Of a stretch of DNA of 64,000 nt, positions 1-9,679 are shown one piece after another. The stretch comes from Paraglaciecola sp. L3A3 (GTDB lineage Bacteria; Pseudomonadota; Gammaproteobacteria; Enterobacterales; Alteromonadaceae). The stretch is taken from positions 4,509,501 to 4,573,500 of the forward strand of contig NZ_CP047023.1 in NCBI RefSeq assembly GCF_009796765.1, read 5' to 3'. A program made the translations under genes and the position numbers. Below the pieces are notes generated by a model. It was not told where the DNA came from, did not search any database, and was given only the letters and a program-made list of their open reading frames with translations. Numbering within the stretch: position 1 is the stretch's first letter; the number at the start of each line of letters is the position of its first letter.

Positions 1-735
1 TGTTTGATAAAGTCAGTGCATGCTAAATATATTCACGGATTTACGGCAACACCTAAACGCCAAGATGGTTTAGAAAAATTAATGCACTTCCAAATAGGCG
101 CGGTTGTATATAAGGCAGCAAGCTCCATCAGTAGCTTTGAACAACATGTGAAGGTGGTTAAGACTGATACTAGTTTTCCTTTAGAATGGTTAATCCCTGA
201 TACTAAACCACATATATCTCAAGTGTATAAACACTTAGTTTGTGATCAAGCTAGAAATGAAATGATTGTTAACAGCATCAAGCAGTCCGTAAATAATGAC
301 AGATCAGTGATGGTGCTTACCGAAAGAAAAGAGCATATTGAATTACTTGCTAAATTGATGGCTGATAAGGGAATAAAGGTTGTTGAACTGCATGGCGGTA
401 TTTCAACAAAGCAAAGGCAAGAACGAATAACTTTCTTATCCAGTAAACCAAGTAATGATGAAGCTGTTGTTATCTTAGCTACAGGAAAATACGTTGGTGA
501 AGGTTTTGATTTACCACATTTAGATACTTTATTTATAACATTACCAATAGCTTGGAAAGGCATTTTAGCGCAATACGCTGGACGAATTCAGCGAGAATGG
601 AGTAGTAAAACTGTAATTCAAGTTTACGACTTTATTGATGATTTTCCGACATTACACCGTATGTGGAAGAAACGAGAAAAAGGTTATAAAGCACTAGGAT
701 ATAAATTTAATGAACAGAAAAACTTAGATCTTTGA
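1..735 (+). CDS. SF2 DEAD/DEAH-box helicase, C-terminal part (5' end outside window)
   Basis: This is the last 244 codons of a superfamily 2 helicase; the frame is open to the left edge, so the start lies outside. A motif III-like GFTATPKR is visible near the left edge, followed by a second RecA domain with VLTERKEH, ELHGG, the motif V region ATGKYVGEGFDLP and the motif VI region QYAGRIQRE. This wording resembles the helicases found in bacterial TOTE-type conflict systems, but the Walker A and DEAD box regions and any partner genes are not in view, so a defence role is only a guess. ATP-dependent nucleic-acid translocation is the safe call. A diverged copy of the 3' third lies about 9.3 kb downstream. 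Confidence 0.85.
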   Translation, partial: CLIKSVHAKYIHGFTATPKRQDGLEKLMHFQIGAVVYKAASSISSFEQHVKVVKTDTSFPLEWLIPDTKPHISQVYKHLVCDQARNEMIVNSIKQSVNNDRSVMVLTERKEHIELLAKLMADKGIKVVELHGGISTKQRQERITFLSSKPSNDEAVVILATGKYVGEGFDLPHLDTLFITLPIAWKGILAQYAGRIQREWSSKTVIQVYDFIDDFPTLHRMWKKREKGYKALGYKFNEQKNLDL

Positions 736-1074
736 TTTTATATTGAACATTACTCTTCAGTGTATGCAAAAAAACATAATTTCATTTAATTCAATAGGTT
801 AGGTTGTACGCTGATTTCTAGGGGTATAAAATGGGGTATCACTACTAATACCCATATAACTAACCCAATAAAAACAAGTAGATATCTATCGGATGGGCAG
901 CATGATGTAATTTATGCTAGTTTAAATTGCCTACTTCATCGTTGCTTTATAACTCGTTTAAGAAACACTAAACGTCCTCATAAAGCGCCTTGAACTAAAC
1001 AATTTATCCTGCGCCTAAATAAGTCTAATCCCTTATTAAAGAAAAGCCCGAATAGCAATATTCGGGCTTTTTTT
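371..1074 (+). repeat. Direct repeat copy 1: helicase 3' end, downstream region and terminator
   Basis: This segment aligns with the stretch near 9.7-10.4 kb. The coding part is clearly homologous, the non-coding stretch after the stop is weaker but alignable (shared ATAAAAACAAGTA and ATGATGTAA), and the terminal hairpin is identical. The two copies bracket the hmu operon. The non-coding 736-1042 part holds no gene that I can see. Confidence 0.7.
1043..1074. terminator. Bidirectional rho-independent terminator
   Basis: A perfect 12-bp stem (AAAGCCCGAATA / TATTCGGGCTTT) closes a GCAA tetraloop and is followed by T's. The A-rich other side lets it also end transcripts of the minus-strand hmu operon, whose last gene stops 90 bp to the right. 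The same 28-bp hairpin recurs at 10340. Confidence 0.9.
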
Positions 1075-1163
1075 AGATTGCACTTACTTCAAAAGCTGAT
1101 TTATCTGTATCGTTAGATCAGCCCCCATTAGGGCGGTTTGTTGAAGTAACAATAATCCAATTT

Positions 1164-4100
1164 TTATTTTGATAATTGCACAACTTCCGCTAATTTTTTG
1201 GCGTTACGCTGGCGGGCTCTGCTTTGATATACCATGCCAATTAACATAATAATGAGCATTGCTGCGAGTGCTTTCCAGATAAAATAATCTTCCTTGCCTT
1301 GTTGTTGTTCTTGCTTTTGTTGCTTTTCAAGTTTTTGGCCTTCAACTGGTTGTTCAGCACTTTGTTTAGAAGCTGCTTTTTGCAGAATTTTTTGAGCTGC
1401 CATATCTTCCATGGTTTTAGCTTGTTGCATGGGTTGTAATCCAAAACCTTTGGCTAATTCATTAGCATGTTCTCGTACTGCATCATTCATCACAATTAAG
1501 TCATATTTCTCAACCATTTCAATGTACTTTTCAACTATAGATTTTAAACGTTGCTCATCAGTGTCCCAATAATCTTTACGCTCGGCTTCTAACATACGTT
1601 CCATCATTTGCGCTAATGCGCCTGGGTTTACTTCTTTAAACCAGTCGTCTAAACCAATCTCTAGTTCATCGTTAATGTAGATATCAACAAATTCATCCCA
1701 TTGGTCATTACGCACAACATTTGGATCAACGACTTGCCAGCCCCAAAAGTTATTGAGGTTACCAGCCATGGTGACTGCGCCACTGTAACCTTCTTTTTGC
1801 ATCTCAGTTATCCAACGTTTATGGAAGTTACGGGTACGTAATTCTTTTGCAAGCATCTCTGCCGCCATTTCCATTTTAGCTTTTTTGACATTACGTAAAT
1901 TACTGATCATCATTTCGGGACTCTTACCATCGATATTACGCACAGCTAACGCCAAAGAACCGAAATACTCAAATGGGTCGTCAGAGGTGATCATGCCGTA
2001 AAGATTAGAAGAGCGAGCAAATACCGCAACATCAGTACCCGATAACTGCTTGGCGTAAAGGTTATCGATTTTTTGACCCCAGCGGGATTTATCTGCACCA
2101 AAATAATGCCCCATGTTAGCCAAATAGTTATTGGCAATCTTTTTATCGGTTTCCCATGTGTTGCTGTTCATAATAGGTTCGTCAACACCAGAGCCATAGT
2201 CACCAAAGGTGTTTGAGAAAATACGCACACTTGATAAGTATTCTGCTTCTTCTTCATCTAGGCCTTCAGCCACTAATTCCGCTCTCACTTTTTGGCTGTT
2301 TTCTTTGATATGATTAGCCCAAATAGAGTTACTGTCTTCTTTAAGTTGAGACAATTCTTGAATCGCCTTAGCGAGTAATTCCATGACATTTGGAAATGCA
2401 TCTCGATAAAGACCTGTTGCCGATAAGACAACATCAACACGTGGACGTTTCAGCTCGCTGTAAGGAATAATTTCAGTGCCTACTACCCGTCCATCAGGAC
2501 TCCATTTCGGACGAAGCCCCATAGCATAAAGCGCCTGACTTTCTAACACGCCATAATGTCGCATAGCTTCAACTGACCATAATGAGAACGCCAGCTTGTC
2601 GGGATACTGCCCATGTTTTTTGTAGTAGTTGGCGATGATTTCTTCGACTAATTCACTACCTTGTTCAAACGCAGCTTTTGTTGGTAAACGTGATGGATCA
2701 AAACCAATTAGATTATAACCTGTGGGTAAGGATTCAGGATTACGCACAGGATCACCACCGTTTTTCGGCGCGATAAATTGGGAGTTTAAACCAGCCACTA
2801 AATTGTCTAACTCTTTAATGCCTATGAGGTTGTTATAGTAAGCTTGCGCTTTTTCAATGTAAGGCTTTATTTCATCACTTAGCTCGTCCATATCCGCTTT
2901 TCCAGCATTCACTACAAAGTCATGTAAGGTTTTATAGCCTGCGGTATTTTCTAAGTCTTCATTGATAAAGTGCATTAAACCGTCAGAAATATCATCGTGC
3001 GATTTAAGTTGTTCTCCTTCTTTTTCATCATGATTTTTTTCTTCATCACCGTGTTCATCATGATGGTGGTGATCTTCTAATTCGTAGTGTTCCTTTTCAA
3101 AATCAGAGGCAATACTTAAAAAATCTGTGCCTAACATTTGGCCTAAAGTTGAAATAACTAAGCGTTGCTCAGGCAATTCACCAAAACTATGCAAACCAAG
3201 GGGTTGATTTGAAGCGGCTAACTCTTCCAAGTAGCTGTGTAAGTCTTGTAAAAAGCGATCAAAGTCTTGATTGATTGTCGCTAAGTCGTAATTTAAGTCT
3301 TTACATAAGTTTTCTTTAATACAAAAGTCGATGATTTGCTGCTTAGTTTTTTCTTTTACGCCACCAGTATCAATGTGACGATACTGATCGACCAAGGTAT
3401 GCATATCAGCCGTTACTCCTTGTAAACCTGCTGCCGCAAACGGTGGTGTCATATGACCGACAGTAATGGCGTTACCTCGACGTTTCGCCTGCATGGCTTC
3501 GCCAACATCATCAACTATATATGGATACATAATAGGCAGTGTGCCTGTTGACAAATTTGCACCATCGTACCGAGATAAGCCACGATCTTTACCCGGTAAA
3601 TATTCATGTGTACCGTGCGTTCCTAAATGAATAAATGCATCACTCTGCCAATATTCACGCGCATAAAAATAAGCGGCTAAATAATAATGATTCATTGGAA
3701 CTTTAGTGTCGTGATATAAACCTTGCTCTTTATCGGCACTGTCGCCGCGCGGCGGCTGGCGTAATACCAACATATTGCCATTTCTAATACGCGGAATAAT
3801 AAAATAGTGCTTACCATCGCGAATAGTCACCATAAAGTTATCTTCTGGCTGTCCCCATTTTTCATTGATGCTAGCAACGGTTGCTTGTGGCGCAGACGCT
3901 AACCAATTTTTATAATCGGCAACAGGTAGCAACTCGGCTAAGTCATCCTTTAATAAGGCTTCTAATTCAAAATCGCGATAAAAAGGATTAAGAATACGGT
4001 CGACACGGTCAATAAAGTACTGAGCATCAACTTTGTCAATGGCATACCCTTCGTCGTTTAAGCGGTGGCTGATGGCCTGTAAACTTTCAGGTACGTTTAA

Positions 4101-5315
4101 AAAAGATGCGCCCATGTCTCGGTCCCCCCAAAACATAGTGGTGAGTTTTTTATCGGCGTTATTCATGTTGGCTAATTTGGCATAGTTGAGAGAGCGTTCG
4201 ATAAGAAAATCTAGTTGATAATCAATCACCTCAACTTTTTGTTCACGGTGATTCATCGCGGCAACAATAGTTGGGTCGATGGCACCAGCCGACTCAGGTA
4301 GTACTAACATAAAAGACATCATGCCTGATGAAATACCTTCGGAGCTTGCTTCCCAGGCTTTTTGGTCGCCATCGTAATACGTTAAAGCCTGCACCACTGG
4401 CACACCAAAAGCTTCAAACTCGGCTTTGCGTTTACTTGCCCAGTGAATATTACGAAAGTTAATGATTAAGTCGACTTCGGTTTGCTTGCTACCATCGCCA
4501 CGTTCTAATTGTAATAGGTGTGAATAATCGCCACTGCGCGGACTTAGTTCAAAAAAGAAGGGCACAACATAAGCGCCTTTGGCTTCTAATCGATTGATGG
4601 TTTCATCAATAACGGTAGTTTGCTCGGTTTCAATTGAGGCGCGTTGCATTAATAAGGCTATTTTAGTTTGCCCAGCAGATGGTGCCGACCATTTATGATA
4701 ACTAGTTAATGAAGGACTCATTAAGTCGGGCTGTTTAGGATGATATATTCCTTGAGTTGGAAAAATAAGTGGCTTGACTACGGCTATTTTCTTGGGGTTT
4801 TCACGCTTTAATATATCAAAAGCAATAAAATTTAACATGTTCGTTAAATTTTTACGGCCGGCATTTTTCCAATAACTTTGCAATGCTTGTTGCTGTGGTT
4901 GTGACAAACCTTGTTGCGCGGCTTGGTTTTCTAGCCAATTAAGCGCTATGAACTTAGTCGAGAGCTCAGCAGACACTTTACTAATTGAAGGTATGTATCC
5001 TTCAAATGTTTGTTTGGCAAATCGGCTCGACACTGCGTCAAGCACCACTAAATCATATTCAGAAAATAGCTTTTCTGCTATCACCATATCTTTTATGTCT
5101 TTGGCTGATTTTTGCTCAACAGTAAAATGTACATTATTTTGTTGTGTGGTGCTTTCTGCCGCGACTGTTTTTAAAAGCTTAACTTTGGCTTTATTCGAGT
5201 GCGCAGCACTAATAAATAGGATTTTATTATCTTGGGTGTTTTTTTGTGTTTCAGCCATTATAGCGTAAGGTAAACAAGTGCTTAGCAAGGCAATGACAGT
5301 TAAAAATAGTTTCAT
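1164..5315 (-). CDS. hmuS: HmuS-like, membrane-anchored CobN/BchH-family tetrapyrrole (de)chelatase
   Basis: A 1383-residue CobN/magnesium-chelatase H-type protein. Unlike cytoplasmic CobN it has an N-terminal signal peptide (about residues 1-21) and one C-terminal transmembrane segment (about 1343-1365) followed by a basic tail, so the catalytic body should sit in the periplasm or outside the inner membrane. CobN-like stretches such as HLGTHGTHEYLPGK are plain. A His/Asp/Glu-rich insertion (about 742-772, with EDHHHHDEHGDEE) looks metal-binding. Being last in an operon with a TonB receptor, HmuY-like lipoprotein, ExbB-like and DUF2149 proteins matches HmuS of Bacteroidota hmu operons, which acts in removing iron from heme. 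No CobS/CobT partners are present, which argues against cobalamin synthesis. The reaction itself is inferred from the family. Confidence 0.85.
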   Translation of the reverse strand: MKLFLTVIALLSTCLPYAIMAETQKNTQDNKILFISAAHSNKAKVKLLKTVAAESTTQQNNVHFTVEQKSAKDIKDMVIAEKLFSEYDLVVLDAVSSRFAKQTFEGYIPSISKVSAELSTKFIALNWLENQAAQQGLSQPQQQALQSYWKNAGRKNLTNMLNFIAFDILKRENPKKIAVVKPLIFPTQGIYHPKQPDLMSPSLTSYHKWSAPSAGQTKIALLMQRASIETEQTTVIDETINRLEAKGAYVVPFFFELSPRSGDYSHLLQLERGDGSKQTEVDLIINFRNIHWASKRKAEFEAFGVPVVQALTYYDGDQKAWEASSEGISSGMMSFMLVLPESAGAIDPTIVAAMNHREQKVEVIDYQLDFLIERSLNYAKLANMNNADKKLTTMFWGDRDMGASFLNVPESLQAISHRLNDEGYAIDKVDAQYFIDRVDRILNPFYRDFELEALLKDDLAELLPVADYKNWLASAPQATVASINEKWGQPEDNFMVTIRDGKHYFIIPRIRNGNMLVLRQPPRGDSADKEQGLYHDTKVPMNHYYLAAYFYAREYWQSDAFIHLGTHGTHEYLPGKDRGLSRYDGANLSTGTLPIMYPYIVDDVGEAMQAKRRGNAITVGHMTPPFAAAGLQGVTADMHTLVDQYRHIDTGGVKEKTKQQIIDFCIKENLCKDLNYDLATINQDFDRFLQDLHSYLEELAASNQPLGLHSFGELPEQRLVISTLGQMLGTDFLSIASDFEKEHYELEDHHHHDEHGDEEKNHDEKEGEQLKSHDDISDGLMHFINEDLENTAGYKTLHDFVVNAGKADMDELSDEIKPYIEKAQAYYNNLIGIKELDNLVAGLNSQFIAPKNGGDPVRNPESLPTGYNLIGFDPSRLPTKAAFEQGSELVEEIIANYYKKHGQYPDKLAFSLWSVEAMRHYGVLESQALYAMGLRPKWSPDGRVVGTEIIPYSELKRPRVDVVLSATGLYRDAFPNVMELLAKAIQELSQLKEDSNSIWANHIKENSQKVRAELVAEGLDEEEAEYLSSVRIFSNTFGDYGSGVDEPIMNSNTWETDKKIANNYLANMGHYFGADKSRWGQKIDNLYAKQLSGTDVAVFARSSNLYGMITSDDPFEYFGSLALAVRNIDGKSPEMMISNLRNVKKAKMEMAAEMLAKELRTRNFHKRWITEMQKEGYSGAVTMAGNLNNFWGWQVVDPNVVRNDQWDEFVDIYINDELEIGLDDWFKEVNPGALAQMMERMLEAERKDYWDTDEQRLKSIVEKYIEMVEKYDLIVMNDAVREHANELAKGFGLQPMQQAKTMEDMAAQKILQKAASKQSAEQPVEGQKLEKQQKQEQQQGKEDYFIWKALAAMLIIMLIGMVYQSRARQRNAKKLAEVVQLSK

Positions 5316-5399
5316 TTTGAGTTTTATAACCTATACATTTAAGATGATATTTTGTTAGAGCAACAGTAACTGTGCGTAAAACCAAGTTGTTAAATCTTT

Positions 5400-5705
5400 T
5401 TATTCTGCTACGTAGATGATTGAACCGTCTGTCATCTCATAAGCTGTTCCTGCTTTTTTACCTGAACCGCTACCGGTTTGGCCTTGGCTTTTAAAGCTTT
5501 CAATTTTATTGCCTTTTTTCACGATAATTTCCATATTCTCTTTGCCTTCGTTTTTGATAACAGTCACATCTTCAGTCATAAAAGGGTTAAGGGGATTTTG
5601 TGCGATGGTAATAAGCAAGGCAGCAACTAGCACCAAGAATACGTCAACCAAATTCACCACTGAAAGCGCAGGGTTGATGCCTTCATCTTCATCAAGCAGC
5701 TTCAT
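5400..5705 (-). CDS. hmuV: HmuV-like DUF2149 membrane protein
   Basis: A 101-residue protein of the DUF2149 family: a short acidic N-terminus (LLDEDEGINP), one transmembrane helix (VVNLVDVFLVLVAALLITIA) and a small soluble domain with a glycine/serine-rich loop, an arrangement reminiscent of ExbD/TolR. I chose the ATG at 5705 because AAAAGG lies 8 nt upstream; the frame is open further, to 5765, but that would overlap the preceding gene by 74 bp without a ribosome site. With the chosen start the overlap is 14 bp, typical of translational coupling. It probably partners the MotA/ExbB-like protein just upstream. The symbol follows the hmuYRSTUV naming of Bacteroidota. Confidence 0.8.
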   Translation of the reverse strand: MKLLDEDEGINPALSVVNLVDVFLVLVAALLITIAQNPLNPFMTEDVTVIKNEGKENMEIIVKKGNKIESFKSQGQTGSGSGKKAGTAYEMTDGSIIYVAE

Positions 5706-6291
5706 TCTGTTGACCTTTTGCATATTCAAATTGAGCTTTGATTTGTGCTTGCTTAGACTCTTCAAGTAAAGGCGTTAACGCTACCAACTCCTCAGCTAAC
5801 CAACGCTTTTTCACTGAAGCGATCCAAAATGTAATTGAGGCGATAACCAAGCCAAAAATTACTGCAGAGAAAGCAACAATTAGGTTTTCACTGATACCTT
5901 GAATGTTGCCGTCGGCTAAGCCTTTAAGTGCAGGTCCCATTGGCACCATTGTGGCGATTAAACCTAACATGGGTGCTAAACGGCTGACGTTACGCACCCC
6001 TTCTAGTTCACCTAAAGCGGCAACATCTAGTTGGTCTTTGCTGACTTTAGGATGGTGGTTGGCTAATTCAGCTAATGGATAACCAGCTAAGTTTAATGAC
6101 TGATTATCCACAAGCTCGCTATTTAATAACTGATAAAAATGCGATTTGTTATTTTTACGCTGGACGATTTGCATTACATACTGACCGGTAGCAAATAATG
6201 CGTAAATGAATAATGCGGCGATTAAAATAAGTACCGGAGCCATAAAAAAATCAGACAATTGATACATTAAAAATTCGAGTTGCTGGATCAC
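5692..6291 (-). CDS. hmuU: HmuU-like MotA/TolQ/ExbB proton-channel family protein
   Basis: A 199-residue inner-membrane protein with an N-terminal helix (about 17-40), a middle hydrophobic segment (LAPMLGLIATMVPMGPALKGL) and a third helix (LIVAFSAVIFGLVIASITFW), the layout of MotA/TolQ/ExbB proteins. The GLIATMVPMGPAL core is the family signature. It starts with GTG preceded by AGG. It overlaps the DUF2149 gene by 14 bp, so the two are probably made together as a small energising complex, by analogy to ExbB/ExbD, for the heme receptor or for HmuS. That coupling is inferred. A separate TonB gene is not in the window. Confidence 0.82.
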   Translation of the reverse strand: MIQQLEFLMYQLSDFFMAPVLILIAALFIYALFATGQYVMQIVQRKNNKSHFYQLLNSELVDNQSLNLAGYPLAELANHHPKVSKDQLDVAALGELEGVRNVSRLAPMLGLIATMVPMGPALKGLADGNIQGISENLIVAFSAVIFGLVIASITFWIASVKKRWLAEELVALTPLLEESKQAQIKAQFEYAKGQQNEAA

Positions 6292-6356
6292 TGTGTGCCT
6301 ACTTAAAATATTGATTAAGAAACGCTTACCTCCCTGTAAGCGAATTTAAAATTAAA

Positions 6357-7457
6357 TTATTGAGCTACTAAAGCTTCTGTACGGAAGGAAATGCTGCCTG
6401 AAGTGCTTTCTTCGTCGTAATAACTGAGCATTTGCAATTTATATGTAGCGCTATCTGTTTTAATTAAATAGATACCGTATTGTGAATATATCCCATGAGG
6501 AATGCCGCCTTCGATGTTATAGGCGTACCAAGGCGTTGCATCGAAAGCCTTTTCTGTATAAGTGTTTGCTTTAAAGCTATGGTAGGGTAATGCTTCCGCT
6601 GAAATACCTGTAATTTCGTTAGTGAAATCTTGCAGTGCTGTTGCATCATCAGCAATATCCATTTCAAAATCTGAGCCGGTATTAGCTTCATTACATATAA
6701 ATGAAAGATCCCAATTATCGTTTTCTGTCACAACGGTTGCGGTGCCAAAATCAACATATACCATGTCACCTAAACCACATTCTGTTACTAAATCAACCAG
6801 TAATGGACTTTCGGCACCGAACAAATCAGCGTCATCTTGATTGGCTATTTGCAAAGTAATGTCGCTCATAGCGAAACCAACTTGTGTTAATGCTGACACT
6901 CGGTATTTAGTTAACTGGTCGTCTGAGTTAACAATAAAGTATTTATCATCTGCGGCGCTTACTTGATGAGTAACGGGATCATAGTTGTAAAAATCACTAA
7001 TAATGTTAAACATTTCATCGGCGATAAACATGCTAGTATCCGCAGGTACATCGGTTATGCTCACACTGTCAAATGCCGCTAGTTCTGTTTCAGGAGTGGC
7101 ATTTAAAAATTTATCTGCAACGGGCGTTTCACCGTCCCAAAAGTCGGTATTATTTCCGGTAAAATAGGCTGTAACAGGACTGTCGTTATTTGCGTTATTT
7201 AAATAAACACCGGTGCGTTTGAAAGCTATATCCCAGCTAGTATCTGTAGCGGCTTGCTCTTCAGTTAAACTCACTACAGTCATGGTCTCTAAATCAAAAT
7301 AAGCATAGTTTGGCTCAGCAACACTGCCTGTAGCTAAAGGGCCGTACACATTACTTGGTTCTTCAGGGATAACATTTGTATCATCTGAAGAGCTTCCACC
7401 ACACGCGGTGAGTAACATTGAGCCAGATAACACAGCGATCGCAAATTTATTGTTCAT
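6357..7457 (-). CDS. hmuY: HmuY-family heme-binding lipoprotein
   Basis: A 366-residue lipoprotein. Signal peptide and lipobox LLTAC give Cys19, followed by a Gly/Ser/Asp linker. The segment YFDLETMTVV...SWDIAFKRTGVYLN is the characteristic opening of the HmuY family, and later beta-rich segments (NDNWDLSF, TYKLQMLSYY) fit the fold. I start at the ATG at 7457, which has GGAG 7 nt upstream; the TTG 12 nt earlier lies within that site. HmuY proteins bind heme at the cell surface and pass it to the TonB receptor encoded just upstream. The protein is longer than the P. gingivalis version, and the heme ligands cannot be assigned by eye. Confidence 0.82.
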   Translation of the reverse strand: MNNKFAIAVLSGSMLLTACGGSSSDDTNVIPEEPSNVYGPLATGSVAEPNYAYFDLETMTVVSLTEEQAATDTSWDIAFKRTGVYLNNANNDSPVTAYFTGNNTDFWDGETPVADKFLNATPETELAAFDSVSITDVPADTSMFIADEMFNIISDFYNYDPVTHQVSAADDKYFIVNSDDQLTKYRVSALTQVGFAMSDITLQIANQDDADLFGAESPLLVDLVTECGLGDMVYVDFGTATVVTENDNWDLSFICNEANTGSDFEMDIADDATALQDFTNEITGISAEALPYHSFKANTYTEKAFDATPWYAYNIEGGIPHGIYSQYGIYLIKTDSATYKLQMLSYYDEESTSGSISFRTEALVAQ

Positions 7458-7531
7458 TATTTTCTCCAAGAATTTAATATTTTTTAGCCGCTAAGTAATG
7501 CGACATATTGATAAGGGTTAAGGTTTAAGGT

Positions 7532-9574
7532 TTAAAACTGGTAACTTGCGCCTATTGAAATAAAGCGGCTAGAAATAGGTCGGGCGTCAAACTTTAGTGC
7601 TTGCTGTGCTGATAAGTTCGCATGTTGATCAAAAATGTTTTCAATGGAAAAGCGTAAAGTTAATTGCTCTGTGTATTGCCAGGAAGATTTAAAATCTATG
7701 GTTAACCAGCTGTTGTTTTCTTCACCATTGGTAAATTGCTCGTTATCAAATGCTTCGTCTATTTGGTAAACAGCGTAAAGAACGGCATCGATACCTGCAT
7801 TAATATCGCTATAACCTAGGTTAGTTTTTATTTGGTGATATGGGCGAGTTTCTAATCGTTTGTCGTTACCATCACGTGCATCTAAATAGCTGTAGTTTAT
7901 TTGACTGAACCAGTAATCAAATTGTGTCTCAAAGCTGAGTTCAAACCCTTGCAGGGTCGCTTCTTTGATATTCCCATAAACAGAAATATCTAAGTCTTCG
8001 TCTATTGATTTTTCTAGGTCGGTAAATAAGTCAATTAAGTTGTCAGCTTTGGTATAATGAACGTTCAACTCGCTTCTCAACTCAAAATTACCCAGCCAAT
8101 TAGAATCAATGGTTGATTGATAAGTAAGGGTTGAATTGAATGACAATGACTCTTCAGGTTTTAAGTCTTCGTTACCATAAACTTTGTAACCTAGTGCACT
8201 GTGATCAAATTGGTAAAAACGTTCTTTTAAGGTAGGTACTCGATAACCTTGACCGACACCTAATCTCCATTTTAGGCTGTCTGTTTTTTCGTTGAGTAAA
8301 TCGTACATTGCGCTTAAACGTAATGCACCATGGCCGCCAAAATCTGAATCGTCTTGAACGCGAATGCCAAATAAGTATTGTTCGTCGTCGTAGATCCAAT
8401 TTAATTGACTGAATGCCTCAACGCTGCGACGTGATTTATTATCAATTTCAGCGACATCAGATTTTAAGTTAATTTGCGCAAGCGTGTCGAAGTGTATAAG
8501 CCCACCCGCCACTAATTCTAAGCCGGCATCATCTGTTACTTTAGGAGCGGACCATACATATTGACCATTAACTTCATATAAACCAATATCGGCTTTGCGT
8601 AATGTCGATGACCCACTTGTTTCTTCATGTTCGACTAAACGAGTATTTAGTTTCCAGCTGGTATCGGCAATTTCATGCTTATGCTTGTTAAAAACGGCTT
8701 TACCTATGCCTAAGTCAACTTGGTAGCGTTCAACATCAGAGATGTAATAGTTATTTATATTTTGACCGGGAATAATTCCAACCGCTTTTTGTTTTTCTTC
8801 TTTGAAATACTGCGTTTCTGCATTAATCGTTAGGTTATTAAAGGCTCCATTAGTACCAAGATTTAAAAATATTTTATCTAATTTGCCTGCAGGTGTGCTG
8901 GTATGATCGTTATCGTAATCAAAACTTGGTGAATGTTTTAGCGACAGGTTAAGATGATTATTCCAATCGCCAGTCATCACATTACCGTTGATGGTCACTA
9001 AATGGCTTAATGATTCATCGTCAACAGTGTTGTTAGTAAAACGGCCTATTTCAACACCAATTTTTAAACGGTTTTCGTTAAATTTGCGGGTGATGATATT
9101 AATCACCCCGCCCATTGCGGAACTCCCGTACATGACTGACGCGGCACCACGTATAACTTCAATTTGTTGAATATCTTGAGCGCTGATCTGATCCAAATCA
9201 ACTGCAGCACCAGTAGGTGCAACTAGTGGTTGGCCATTTAACAATACTAATACGTTATCACCATCAAACCCTTGCATTTGCACGCTATAACCATCTTTTT
9301 CATTGCGTACAACTACTACTCCGGGCACAAAGTTTAACGCTTGTGCGACAGTACCTTGGGATAATAATCCAACTACGGCACCGTCGATAACATCAACTGA
9401 AATAGGCGAGTTAGATAAAAGTTTAGGGGTTCGGGTACCTGTAACAACAATTGTTTCACTATGTGAGAACTCTCTGCTGTCAACCTCTGTTTTCGTATTG
9501 TTGGCATTAACCAAGTTACTGAAAAGTCCTAAATTCAGCACGGTAACAATGGCTAAATAATAATGTGTTTTCAC
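7532..9574 (-). CDS. hmuR: HmuR-like TonB-dependent heme receptor
   Basis: A 680-residue outer-membrane receptor. A signal peptide (about 1-24) is followed by a TonB box region (SETIVVTGTR, about 39-48), a plug domain with LVLLNGQPL and IEVIRGAASVMYGSSAMGGVINI, and a beta barrel ending in the aromatic C-terminus ASYQF. A GNEDLKPEES motif near residue 470 corresponds to the NPNL-type motif of heme receptors. The start is GTG with AGGTAG about 10 nt upstream. It is the first gene of the operon and lies directly behind a paired Fur box, so it should be induced by iron limitation. The heme specificity rests mainly on the HmuY and HmuS neighbours. Confidence 0.88.
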   Translation of the reverse strand: MKTHYYLAIVTVLNLGLFSNLVNANNTKTEVDSREFSHSETIVVTGTRTPKLLSNSPISVDVIDGAVVGLLSQGTVAQALNFVPGVVVVRNEKDGYSVQMQGFDGDNVLVLLNGQPLVAPTGAAVDLDQISAQDIQQIEVIRGAASVMYGSSAMGGVINIITRKFNENRLKIGVEIGRFTNNTVDDESLSHLVTINGNVMTGDWNNHLNLSLKHSPSFDYDNDHTSTPAGKLDKIFLNLGTNGAFNNLTINAETQYFKEEKQKAVGIIPGQNINNYYISDVERYQVDLGIGKAVFNKHKHEIADTSWKLNTRLVEHEETSGSSTLRKADIGLYEVNGQYVWSAPKVTDDAGLELVAGGLIHFDTLAQINLKSDVAEIDNKSRRSVEAFSQLNWIYDDEQYLFGIRVQDDSDFGGHGALRLSAMYDLLNEKTDSLKWRLGVGQGYRVPTLKERFYQFDHSALGYKVYGNEDLKPEESLSFNSTLTYQSTIDSNWLGNFELRSELNVHYTKADNLIDLFTDLEKSIDEDLDISVYGNIKEATLQGFELSFETQFDYWFSQINYSYLDARDGNDKRLETRPYHQIKTNLGYSDINAGIDAVLYAVYQIDEAFDNEQFTNGEENNSWLTIDFKSSWQYTEQLTLRFSIENIFDQHANLSAQQALKFDARPISSRFISIGASYQF

Positions 9575-9595
9575 TTAATATACACTACCTGTAAA

Positions 9596-9664
9596 TGATA
9601 ATTATTCGCAATTGAAACAGTGTACAATGAGGAGCTCCTTAATTGCAAGTGCGAATCATTATCA
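9596..9664 (-). promoter_or_regulatory. hmu operon promoter with two Fur boxes
   Basis: Two 15-mers match the Fur 7-1-7 consensus TGATAATnATTATCA at 13 of 15 positions: TGATAATTATTCGCA (9596-9610) and TGCGAATCATTATCA (9650-9664). They are near-perfect inverted copies of each other. Between them lies a possible minus-strand promoter, -35 TTGCAA (9643-9648) and -10 TACACT (9619-9624, read on the minus strand), spacing 18. Fur bound at both boxes would block it when iron is ample. Confidence 0.75.
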
Positions 9665-9679
9665 TTTGCTTTGGTGCGA

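Noticed and set aside
1..735. Anti-phage TOTE-type defence system
   Set aside because: Only the helicase C-terminus is visible. No primase, nuclease or other partner is in the window, so a system cannot be claimed.
1164..5315. Cobaltochelatase CobN for cobalamin synthesis
   Set aside because: The protein has a signal peptide and a membrane anchor, there is no CobS/CobT or other cobalamin gene, and the neighbours are heme-uptake proteins behind Fur boxes.
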